A DNA stretch of 40,341 nt, taken from Sulfurimonas sp. SAG-AH-194-I05 (GTDB lineage: Bacteria > Campylobacterota > Campylobacteria > Campylobacterales > Sulfurimonadaceae). Where the stretch lies: contig NZ_JAEMVA010000015.1 of NCBI RefSeq assembly GCF_029215955.1, forward strand, positions 1-40,341, written 5' to 3'. Positions 33,806 to 40,341 of the stretch are shown one piece after another. The notes under the pieces are model-generated. The model was given only the letters and a program-made list of their open reading frames with translations, did no database searches and was not told where the DNA came from. The position numbers were made by a program, and so were the translations under genes. Position 1 is the stretch's first letter. Every line of letters starts with the position of its first letter.

Positions 33806-35247
33806 CGTATTGCCTCAGCATCAAGTTCACCACTTTTTAGCTTTTTCCCATAGATAACTAACTCTCTTTTAACATCACCACTTAAAATAAATAACCCTAA
33901 AATATTTGGTAATGCCATTGCTAAAAGAAGCATAAAACTAAAGTCTACTAAAATACTAGTACTTACCATCGTTCCTATAACTGTTAAAGATAAGAAAATA
34001 AATTTATAAACAATAGAATATTGAGAACCAAAAAGATAAACCCATGCACGCTCGCCGTAATAACTCCAAGAAATCATAGTAGAAAATGCAAATAAAACGA
34101 TACTTAGAGATAAAACAACTGGAAACCACGATATTACCGTTCCATAAGCAACAGAAGTAAGTGCTGCACCCTCACGCGCTTCAATAAGAGCAACATGTGC
34201 ACCCTGTGGATCATACACCCCTGTTATAATGATAACCAAGGCTGTCATAGTACAAATAACTACAGTGTCTATAAAAGGCTCATAGAGGGCTACAAAACCT
34301 TGACGTACTGGGTATTTTGTTTTTGCAGGTGCATGTGCAACTGGTGATGAGCCAATGCCCGCCTCACTTGAAAAGACAGCACGCTGAAAACCTTGTACAA
34401 TCGCTCCTACTATTCCACCATAAAGTGCATTAGAATGAAAGGCTTCTGTAAATATAAGCGAAAAAGCATGTCCTATTTGGTCATAATGGTAAAGTAAAAT
34501 ATAAAGTGATGCACTTACATAAATTATTGCCATAACAGGAACAAGTTTTTCAGTAATACTAGAAATTCTTTTTACACCGCCAATAATAACAAACCCTACT
34601 AAAGCGGCCATGATAATTCCAAAATAAACTGGATTATCTCCAAAGAAAGGAATTTCATGTCCTATTGCACCAGCAGCTTGAGAAACTTGAAAAGTATTAC
34701 CACCACCAATAGCACCACCAATCATAAGAACGGCAAAAACTATTGCTAAATATTTTCCAAACCTTGGAAATCCCTTATTTGCAAGACCATGTGATAAATA
34801 CTCCATAGCTCCACCCATAACTGTGCCATCAGGTAAAAATTTTCTATGCTGTAAAGAAAGTGTAACTTCTGTGAACTTTAAACTCATTCCTAAAAAACCT
34901 GCAAAAATCATCCAAAACACTGCACCGGGTCCACCAAGGGAAACAGCAAGAGCAACTCCTGCGATATTTCCAAGTCCTACCGTTGCTGAGAGTGCAGTAG
35001 AAAGTGAACCAAAAGGACTAATTTGACCTTTATCATCTTTGGTTCTATACCTACCGCGTATAATGTTAAAGGCATGTTTAAAGTAACGAAAACCTACAAA
35101 CTCCATCTTTACAGTTAGGTATACACCTCCTACAATAAGCCATGCCACAAGAAAGGGAATAGACATCCCCTCAACACTCCCAAATAAAATATCAAAGAAC
35201 AACATTGTTTCTAAAATACCATTTATTACTACAAAAAACTCACTCAT
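33802..35247 (-). CDS. sodium:alanine/glycine symporter, AGCS family
   Basis: The 481-residue inner-membrane protein has about eleven hydrophobic segments and the family signature 'GNIAGVALAVSLGGPGAVFWM' (as GNIAGVALAVS and GGPGAVFWM), 'SSEAGIGSSPVAHAPAKTKYP' (as SSEAGIGSSPVAHA) and 'ISWSYYGERAWVYLFG'. AGCS carriers import alanine, glycine or related amino acids with Na+. The substrate cannot be told. A TACAAT -10 element on the minus strand (35281-35276) lies 28 bp before the start. Confidence 0.92.
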   Translation of the reverse strand: MSEFFVVINGILETMLFFDILFGSVEGMSIPFLVAWLIVGGVYLTVKMEFVGFRYFKHAFNIIRGRYRTKDDKGQISPFGSLSTALSATVGLGNIAGVALAVSLGGPGAVFWMIFAGFLGMSLKFTEVTLSLQHRKFLPDGTVMGGAMEYLSHGLANKGFPRFGKYLAIVFAVLMIGGAIGGGNTFQVSQAAGAIGHEIPFFGDNPVYFGIIMAALVGFVIIGGVKRISSITEKLVPVMAIIYVSASLYILLYHYDQIGHAFSLIFTEAFHSNALYGGIVGAIVQGFQRAVFSSEAGIGSSPVAHAPAKTKYPVRQGFVALYEPFIDTVVICTMTALVIIITGVYDPQGAHVALIEAREGAALTSVAYGTVISWFPVVLSLSIVLFAFSTMISWSYYGERAWVYLFGSQYSIVYKFIFLSLTVIGTMVSTSILVDFSFMLLLAMALPNILGLFILSGDVKRELVIYGKKLKSGELDAEAIR

Positions 35248-35314
35248 TTTTTACCCTCATTAAGTCATTTATATCATTGTAACAAAGAAAATTTAAACTA
35301 TTCTTCGATATCTA

Positions 35315-35343
35315 TTGACATTCATCATTATATTGACTATAAT
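35315..35343 (+). promoter_or_regulatory. perfect consensus promoter of the tRNA cluster
   Basis: TTGACA (35315-35320) and TATAAT (35338-35343) with a 17-bp spacer. The start would be near 35350, 36 nt before tRNA-Pro. A perfect match is expected for a strong stable-RNA promoter. Confidence 0.8.
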
Positions 35344-35385
35344 TCCACCTCATTAATCAGCTACTTGTTGGTTTTTGTAATAGGT

Positions 35386-35463
35386 CGGGGTGTAGCTCAG
35401 TATGGTTAGAGTACCTGGTTTGGGACCAGGGGGCCGAAGGTTCGAGTCCTTTCACCCCGACCA
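35386..35463 (+). tRNA. tRNA-Pro (anticodon TGG)
   Basis: Acceptor arms CGGGGTG and CACCCCG pair fully; the anticodon stem CCTGG/CCAGG holds loop TTTGGGA with anticodon TGG, and the T arm has GTTCGAGTC. The 3' CCA is encoded. Confidence 0.95.
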
Positions 35464-35476
35464 CCTATAATATGAC

Positions 35477-35501
35477 ACTATTTGAACAAAGTCCAAATAG
35501 T
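35477..35501 (+). repeat. inverted repeat between tRNA-Pro and tRNA-His
   Basis: ACTATTTG (35477-35484) and CAAATAGT (35494-35501) form an 8-bp stem with a 9-base loop, 13 bp after tRNA-Pro. It may be a processing signal or weak terminator. The following bases (to about 35540) form a further small hairpin (CTCT/AGAG) and resemble the thiG leader. Confidence 0.45.
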
Positions 35502-35582
35502 TACGCTAACGCTTAGTTCTCTTTAGCAGAGTGCTCATGTAGCTAGCTCCATTTTATACTTTTATATTTATCATTACTTTAT

Positions 35583-35660
35583 GGTGGGATTAGCTCAGTT
35601 GGTTAGAGCACTGGTTTGTGGTGCCGGGGGTCGCGGGTTCGAATCCCGTATCCCACCCCA
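35583..35660 (+). tRNA. tRNA-His (anticodon GTG)
   Basis: Acceptor GTGGGAT/ATCCCAC with an encoded extra G at position -1 (35583) opposite discriminator C, the hallmark of tRNA-His. Anticodon loop TTGTGGT gives GTG; CCA is encoded. Confidence 0.95.
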
Positions 35661-35714
35661 TTCAATAAATTTAAATATAAAAACTTTTTAACAATAAATG
35701 AATAACTTCAAGAA

Positions 35715-35791
35715 GCGTTCGTGGCTCAACTGGATAGAGTTTCGGATTTCGGCTCCGAGGGTTATAGGTTCGAATCCTATCGGGCGCACCA
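35715..35791 (+). tRNA. tRNA-Arg (anticodon TCG)
   Basis: Acceptor GCGTTCG pairs with CGGGCGC through two G-U pairs; anticodon stem TCGGA/TCCGA encloses TTTCGGC with anticodon TCG. T loop GTTCGAATC is standard; CCA is encoded. Confidence 0.93.
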
Positions 35792-35808
35792 TCATTTTAT
35801 AACAACAT

Positions 35809-35885
<77 letters not shown>

Positions 35886-35942
35886 TTTAAACTAAGATAA
35901 AGAATATTTAACTATAATTCTACTCTTATTAAACAATCACAT

Positions 35943-36027
35943 GCGGATGTGGTGAAATTGGTATACACGCCAGACTTAGGATCTGGTGCCGCAAGGCGTG
36001 GAGGTTCAAGTCCTCTCATCCGCACCA
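35943..36027 (+). tRNA. tRNA-Leu (anticodon TAG)
   Basis: An 85-nt class II tRNA with a variable arm (TGCCGCAAGGCG), acceptor GCGGATG/CATCCGC and anticodon loop CTTAGGA (TAG). CCA is encoded. A TATAAT at 35913-35918 may give it its own promoter. AT-rich accessory DNA begins directly after it. Confidence 0.95.
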
Positions 36028-36128
36028 TTCTTTTATAAACCCATTTTCTCCCCCTAAAATACGACACTTAAATAAAACTTTTACCTTATAATACTTTTAC
36101 AGTCCGTGCTTAGTCCTTACTTTAAAAG

Positions 36129-37388
36129 CTATATTTTTTTTGATTCTTTAATTTCATTTATTCTTTCAATAATATCACTGTTGTATATAGGAGAAATAAG
36201 AGCTTTATAATATTCCTCTTCTATTAAGAGTTTTGCATATAAAAAATATCGTTTTAACGTTCTATCATCTTCCGTACAATCATGTATAATTGAGTATGCA
36301 CTATACGCATTTATAGAACCTATAATATGATTATATTTCATTCCAACTCTTATAGCATCATATGTAAAAAGCATATCCCCAAGTAAAAGATTACTTTTTT
36401 TTCCTTCTCCAAAAATCATTCCTAAAATATCAATACTGTTAAGTTTATTAGATTTTAAAATATCATTTCTTACATTTTTAATATAGTCAACTAGTTCATC
36501 TTCTGGCAAAGCTAAATTTATTCTCATATCAACACTAAAATCCTCACTTTCAGGTAAGATTACAGACTTAAAATTTGCTCTTATTATATCAATTGTTTTA
36601 AGTTCTAATCGACCTTCTGGTATTGAGTCGTAATATTGCCATGCATGTAAATAGTACTCTTCTTCTAAATGAAACTTTTTAACTGTTCTTCTATAACTTG
36701 AAAAATCATTGTATATAGTTTCAAGGGTTGTTTTACTATTAGTAAAAAAATATACTAAATCTGAAAAGTTCTCATAGTCTTGTATAGCATCTTTTATGTA
36801 TAATATTTGATAAATCTCATTTGATAAATCTGCCATATGTTCACTTGATAAAAATTGTAATAATATTTTTTTAAACAAATAAAATAGTTCTATTTCTGCA
36901 AAAGGATATTTCGATCTCTTTGCAAATTCATATGCAATATTACTTGTAAGTTCATATTTTTTAAAGTTTAGTAATTTGGTATAACATGTATCGCTTCTAT
37001 TGATAACGTATTCATGCTTCTTCTCATCTCGTATTATCCTCTCTTTATCTTTATTAGAGATTTTAGTTTTTTTAGTTTTGGCTTCTGATGGTTTATATAT
37101 ATTAGCTTCTTGGTTGTATTGTGTCATATCATAATATTCATCATATGAAATTGATATTCCAGTTATACCATCATTAAAATTTGGATTCACTATTTTTAAA
37201 TACAGTCTAAATAATAAATATAACTTACCTTCAGCATCAGTAATGATGCGATGAAAATTTTCCAAATCATCCTTTAAATTTTTTGCATATGCCATCCTAT
37301 TTAATATCTCAATATCTTTTTCAGGTATGTTCCCAAATAATGATGATGGGTATCCAATCCTATCTAATTCATAATCTTCTTCTATCAT
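36129..37388 (-). CDS. hypothetical protein of accessory region (419 aa)
   Basis: I do not recognise this family. The protein is soluble, rich in Ile, Lys, Tyr, Asp and Glu, with many predicted helices. A basic low-complexity stretch 'KPSEAKTKKTKISNKDKERI' near residues 98-117 may be a linker between two halves; the C-terminal half contains 'LALPEDELVDYIKNVRNDI' and 'YNHIIGSINAYSAYSIIHD'. No catalytic motif, signal peptide or membrane helix stands out. AAGGATG precedes the ATG. It is divergent from a small HTH protein with a 111-bp shared upstream region. Base composition is more AT-rich than the core genes, which fits acquired DNA next to tRNA-Leu. Confidence 0.6.
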   Translation of the reverse strand: MIEEDYELDRIGYPSSLFGNIPEKDIEILNRMAYAKNLKDDLENFHRIITDAEGKLYLLFRLYLKIVNPNFNDGITGISISYDEYYDMTQYNQEANIYKPSEAKTKKTKISNKDKERIIRDEKKHEYVINRSDTCYTKLLNFKKYELTSNIAYEFAKRSKYPFAEIELFYLFKKILLQFLSSEHMADLSNEIYQILYIKDAIQDYENFSDLVYFFTNSKTTLETIYNDFSSYRRTVKKFHLEEEYYLHAWQYYDSIPEGRLELKTIDIIRANFKSVILPESEDFSVDMRINLALPEDELVDYIKNVRNDILKSNKLNSIDILGMIFGEGKKSNLLLGDMLFTYDAIRVGMKYNHIIGSINAYSAYSIIHDCTEDDRTLKRYFLYAKLLIEEEYYKALISPIYNSDIIERINEIKESKKI

Positions 37389-37439
37389 GTTTTTTCATCC
37401 TTTTTCATTTACTAACCCAAAACCTATAGACACCTAATG

Positions 37440-37470
37440 TTGCAATATTTTGTTGATATATTTGTACAAT
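37440..37470 (+). promoter_or_regulatory. putative promoter of the HTH gene
   Basis: TACAAT (37465-37470) is preceded by TTGCAA (37440-37445) at a longer than usual 19-bp spacing. It lies 29 bp before the chosen ATG, which supports that start over the upstream ATG at 37437. Confidence 0.4.
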
Positions 37471-37499
37471 TTTACCAACACATCACACAAGGGGAACAC

Positions 37500-37796
37500 A
37501 TGAGCCAGCAAGATGAAACATTTGAAAATAATACAATAGCTGAACAAAAACAAGCCTTAATAAGTGCTATATCAAATAGATACAAAGTTGTCTTATTGGA
37601 CAAAAAAAATATACAAGTCTTATTTGGTATTTCTGCTGCAACTCTTAATAGATTAATAAGTAACTCCATTATACCTTATATTAAACTTGGCAATAGTGAA
37701 TCTTCACAAGTGAAATTTGTGGTTACAGATGTAATTGAAATGATATTTGAGAATAGAATAAAAGCGTTCAATTCCAATACAAAGGAGAAAGATTAA
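37500..37796 (+). CDS. small AlpA/excisionase-like HTH protein (98 aa)
   Basis: I choose the ATG at 37500 (98 residues, MSQQDETF) because AAGGGGA lies 5 bp upstream; an in-frame ATG at 37437 would overlap the promoter. The centre reads 'LLDKKNIQVLFGISAATLNRLISNSIIPYIKLG', a helix-turn-helix of the excisionase/AlpA (MerR-like) type followed by a short beta wing. Such proteins regulate excision or element genes in integrated elements. An inverted repeat follows the gene. No integrase is present within the window. Confidence 0.6.
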   Translation: MSQQDETFENNTIAEQKQALISAISNRYKVVLLDKKNIQVLFGISAATLNRLISNSIIPYIKLGNSESSQVKFVVTDVIEMIFENRIKAFNSNTKEKD

Positions 37797-37815
37797 ACTA
37801 TCTCTTTTAAGCTCT

Positions 37816-37850
37816 TTCAATGAAGCACTTTTAAAAAGTATTTCATTGAA
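37816..37850 (+). terminator. long hairpin after the HTH gene
   Basis: TTCAATGAA (37816-37824) pairs with TTCATTGAA (37842-37850), and inside them ACTTTT (37827-37832) pairs with AAAAGT (37834-37839). It starts 19 bp after the stop codon and is followed by T-rich DNA. Most likely a terminator. Confidence 0.55.
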
Positions 37851-37975
37851 TGAACTTCTGTTCTTCATGTTCTTTAAAAACTCATTGCTAAAGACCTAAA
37901 TAAGTCAGAAAACTATTAAATTGTTAAATATGTAAAAAATATATTAACAGTTGTAATTTATTTATGGAGAGAATA

Positions 37976-38680
37976 ATGAATAAAATATTATTCAGTGTAG
38001 TAGCAGCACTAACAATTGCTACAACAACCGTTTTCGCAGGTGCAAATAATTTGCCAATTGAGAAAGTTAAGCGAGGTATCAGTAGTCATATCATTGCCAT
38101 TTTTGATAGAGGAGGTCTTAATAACTACAGTTGCTTACCTTTATACAAACGCAATATAAATCAATATGAAAAGTTATTTACAAAACGAACTATGAAAAAG
38201 ATAAGAGTTAAGTCTATGACTTTTTTAACATTCGATGAAATAATTCATAATATTGGCACTGTAAGTGACAGAAGACCCAATAGAGTTTACAGAGATGCTC
38301 AGGAGCTTTTTAGTAATACTAAAAATCACATGCAGTACGATACAAAAGGTTTAGCGAAAGATGTACTTGGTGTATTTAGATACTCATTAATGCTATCTAA
38401 ACAGTTTGATACTAATGACAAAGTAATCATAGTATTGTTCTCAAATTTACGAGATAGTGTTAGAACTAAAAATCAACTAAAAGCAATGGAAAATATAAAA
38501 TTGCCAAAAAATGTGTCTCTAAGAATTTATGCATCGTCAGGTATAGCATCTTGCTTAGCCAAAACAACAGCGTCACAGGGCTTACAAGTGTACACACGCA
38601 CTCCATTTGTCCACCCCACGCATCACTACTTGGCCAGCGCGCGCATAAACACTTGGCCACCACACGCGTCTTATAAGTAG
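37976..38680 (+). pseudogene. secreted protein gene truncated by IS21-family insertion
   Basis: The reading frame from the ATG at 37976 (GGAGAG upstream) encodes a signal peptide (MNKILFSVVAALTIATTTVFA) and a mature part with 'SHIIAIFDRGGLNNYSCLPL' and 'KVIIVLFSNLRDSV', strands that vaguely suggest a von Willebrand A-like fold (low confidence). After about residue 204, near 38588, the composition changes abruptly: the last 30 residues are encoded by the GC-rich terminal repeats of the IS element, and the stop at 38678 is fortuitous. The original C-terminus is lost from this window. Similar genes elsewhere are unknown to me. Confidence 0.6.
38586..38669 (+). repeat. tandem terminal repeats of the IS left end
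   Basis: Three copies of a TTGnCCA...CACGC-type unit begin at 38607, 38630 and 38653, exactly 23 bp apart, and a fourth, diverged copy (AAGTGTACACACGCA) ends 22 bp earlier at 38600. The block is GC-rich in AT-rich surroundings. IS21-family ends carry such multiple repeats as transposase binding sites. Confidence 0.65.
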
Positions 38681-38739
38681 CCACAGTTTGTTATTCATGC
38701 GTGCGTAAGTTAGGTTTAAGCTAAAGAATATTCTTCAAC

Positions 38740-38762
38740 TATAATGACACCTAAAAAGGTGT
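38740..38762 (+). promoter_or_regulatory. istA promoter and read-through hairpin
   Basis: TATAAT (38740-38745) would start transcription near 38752. ACACCT (38747-38752) can pair with AGGTGT (38757-38762), which contains the AAGGTG ribosome binding site of the ATG at 38768. Transcripts from this promoter would lack most of the 5' arm, whereas transcripts entering from outside would fold it. Confidence 0.45.
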
Positions 38763-38767
38763 GAAAA

Positions 38768-40341
38768 ATGAGGAAAATATCTATGAGTCAAATTAAAGAG
38801 GTGTTGAGATTAAAATATCTTAACCAACTATCAAACAGACAGATCCAAACAATGACAAGAGTCTCAAGAAATAGTGTCGCCAATTATATAAAAAGTTATA
38901 TAGAATTAGGTTCTACACTTGATGAAGTTCTTGCTCTGAGTGATAATGAACTCGAAGAACTATTTGTAAAAAATACACCAAAAGTACAAACTGCAAAAAA
39001 AGTAGCTATTGAACATCCAGACTGGAATGAAGTGAGAATTGAGCTTGCTCGTAAGGGTATGACAAGGCTTCTTCTTTGGGAAGAACTAAAAGAGAAAAAC
39101 CCAAATCTTTATGGACATAGTCAGTTTAACCGCTATTATGCAGCGTACTTAAAAAAACTAAATCCATCCATGCGACAGGTTCACTATAGCGGAGACAAAC
39201 TCTTCATCGATTATAGCGGTGTAACAGTTCTAATAACAGACCAAATAACAGGAGAAGTCTCAAAGGCTCAAATTTTTGTAACTGTTCTAGGAGCAAGTGG
39301 ATATACCTTCGTACATGCAACAGGTACTCAATCCACAAAGCACTTTATAGAATCTCATATTCAATCTTTTAACTTCTATGGTGGAGTTCCAAATATTTTA
39401 GTCCCTGATAACCTAAAAGCAGCAGTAATCTCTCACAAGAAAGGAGTCGTAAGATTAAATGACAGCTACAAAGATATGGCAGCACACTATGGTGTTGCAG
39501 TAGAACCTGCAAGACCTTATAAACCACAGGATAAGTCAAAGGTCGAGTTAGGTGTAAAAGCCATTCAAAGATGGATATTGATGAAACTTCGCCATCACAC
39601 ATTTTTTAGTGTAGATGAACTAAACCAGCAAATCAATTTATTGCTTGATGGCTACAATAATAAAATCATACGGAGATTAGGTAAAAGTAGAACAGAATTG
39701 TTTGAAGAACTAGACAAACCTATGTTACATCCACTTAGAGCTAAGCAATATATTTTTAAAGAGTTCAAACGCGCTACTGTAGGAATAGATTATCATATTG
39801 AACTGGAAGGAAGCGGGTATTCAGTTCCATATATTCACTTAGGCAAAAAAGTAGATGTCACATACTCCTCAACATCAGTACTAATTTCACTTGATGGACA
39901 GACAATAGCACACCATCTCAAACTCTCGCAAAAGTATCATGATTCAACACTACTCGAACATATGCCGTCGGACCACCAATACCAATATGAAAAGTGGAAT
40001 CCAAGAAGAATACTTAACTGGGCTAATGCCATAGGAGCTAATACGACAGCACTCATGGAATCAATTATGAAGCATCGCTCTCATCCAACACGAGGATATA
40101 AATCTTGTATGGCGATACTAAGCTTTTCAAAAACTTATGGAGATGATGCGCTAGAAGCTGTATCAGCTGTAGCACTGGAAATTAATAGTTATAAAGTTAC
40201 TTCAATAGAATCAATGCTAAAAACAAAAAGCTATCTACTTCATAATCAATATCAGGTAAGCAATAACTCTTATGCCAATGGACATGAAAACATCAGAGGT
40301 AGTGAGTATTACTCACAGCAGACAAATAACTCAACAACGGA
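38768..40341 (+). CDS. istA: IS21-family transposase IstA (partial, runs off the window)
   Basis: The frame is open to the window end (524 codons from 38768, 519 from the alternative ATG at 38783). Counted from 38783, an N-terminal helix-turn-helix 'LSNRQIQTMTRVSRNSVANYI' covers about residues 16-36, and the DDE catalytic triad is Asp143 ('FIDYSG'), Asp209 ('VPDNLKAAV') and Glu255 ('KSKVELGVK'). Beta-barrel region and the C-terminal part ('YEKWNPRRILNWA') follow. The ATG at 38768 has AAGGTG 6 bp before it; 38783 has GAGGA. IstA cuts and joins DNA ends, with the AAA+ partner IstB expected just beyond the window. Confidence 0.92.
   Translation, partial: MRKISMSQIKEVLRLKYLNQLSNRQIQTMTRVSRNSVANYIKSYIELGSTLDEVLALSDNELEELFVKNTPKVQTAKKVAIEHPDWNEVRIELARKGMTRLLLWEELKEKNPNLYGHSQFNRYYAAYLKKLNPSMRQVHYSGDKLFIDYSGVTVLITDQITGEVSKAQIFVTVLGASGYTFVHATGTQSTKHFIESHIQSFNFYGGVPNILVPDNLKAAVISHKKGVVRLNDSYKDMAAHYGVAVEPARPYKPQDKSKVELGVKAIQRWILMKLRHHTFFSVDELNQQINLLLDGYNNKIIRRLGKSRTELFEELDKPMLHPLRAKQYIFKEFKRATVGIDYHIELEGSGYSVPYIHLGKKVDVTYSSTSVLISLDGQTIAHHLKLSQKYHDSTLLEHMPSDHQYQYEKWNPRRILNWANAIGANTTALMESIMKHRSHPTRGYKSCMAILSFSKTYGDDALEAVSAVALEINSYKVTSIESMLKTKSYLLHNQYQVSNNSYANGHENIRGSEYYSQQTNNSTT

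Larger units (their letters stand above)
38589..40341 (+). mobile_element. IS21-family insertion sequence, left part
   Basis: The element probably begins with TGTACACACGC at 38589 (IS21 ends start with TGT), contains the 23-bp repeats, a TATAAT promoter (38740-38745) and istA, and runs beyond the window. The right end, istB and target duplication are not visible, so the exact boundary is inferred. Confidence 0.75.

Noticed and set aside
35248..35337. Glycine riboswitch before the AGCS symporter
   Set aside because: The space between the start codon and the tRNA promoter is too short and no glycine-aptamer motifs are seen.
35943..36128. Attachment-site duplication of the tRNA-Leu 3' end
   Set aside because: I could not find a second copy of the tRNA 3' end in the window, so no att site is claimed.
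39369..39602. 77-aa reading frame on the minus strand
   Set aside because: It is antisense to the catalytic region of istA and resembles no family.

Overview
The window looks like a chromosome segment from a Campylobacterota (epsilonproteobacterial) species of the free-living, Sulfurimonas-like kind. This rests on low GC, TATAAT-like -10 elements that often lack a recognisable -35, rpmI-rplT without an adjacent infC, a spc operon that ends secY-map-infA, and many c-di-GMP and PP2C signalling genes. The genus is inferred, not shown.

Layout. 1-1409 (+): an S1-domain CvfB-like RNA-binding protein, a 70-aa basic protein and a chorismate-mutase-fold protein, closed by a perfect 24-bp palindrome. 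1458-12112 (-): the complete S10-spc ribosomal superoperon (rpsJ to infA, 25 genes) behind a clear sigma70 promoter and a short leader. 12289-13353 (+): an AAA/DUF4143-type ATPase behind a palindromic operator-like site. 13449-15028 (+): a SiaC-SiaB-SiaD partner-switch and diguanylate cyclase operon. 15059-20866 (-), convergent with it: a four-gene operon encoding a 75-aa protein, a CHASE2-PAS-PP2C membrane phosphatase, a Slam-like TPR plus outer-membrane barrel protein, and a secreted FecR-domain protein ending in a TbpB-like barrel. 20965-23409 (+): rpmI, rplT, rnhB, a secreted protein and a TlpA-like thioredoxin. 23406-30644 (-): a REC-PP2C-HATPase regulator with its STAS partner (HsbR/HsbA architecture), rarA, an RluB-type synthase, kdsD, and a GAF-PAS-degenerate GGDEF-EAL protein. 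30746-33533 (+): nnrD/nnrE fusion, thiG, bacteriohemerythrin. 33530-35247 (-): a 91-aa protein and an AGCS sodium:amino-acid symporter. 35386-36027 (+): five tRNAs (Pro, His, Arg, Arg, Leu) behind a perfect consensus promoter. 36028-40341: AT-rich accessory DNA next to tRNA-Leu, with an unknown 419-aa protein, an AlpA-like HTH protein, a secreted protein cut by an insertion, and the left part of an IS21-family element.

The most interesting part is 13.4-20.9 kb. The SiaB/SiaC/SiaD set normally works with a membrane PP2C phosphatase, SiaA. Here the only nearby membrane PP2C is the CHASE2 protein in the convergent operon, and that operon also encodes what looks like a Slam-type translocator and its cargo, with a FecR signalling domain fused to a TbpB-like barrel. 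I propose an envelope-sensing pathway: surface or periplasmic FecR-barrel protein, then CHASE2-PP2C, then SiaC dephosphorylation, then c-di-GMP from SiaD. The domains are read from the sequence; the wiring is inference. A second PP2C/STAS switch and a likely c-di-GMP phosphodiesterase lie within 16 kb.
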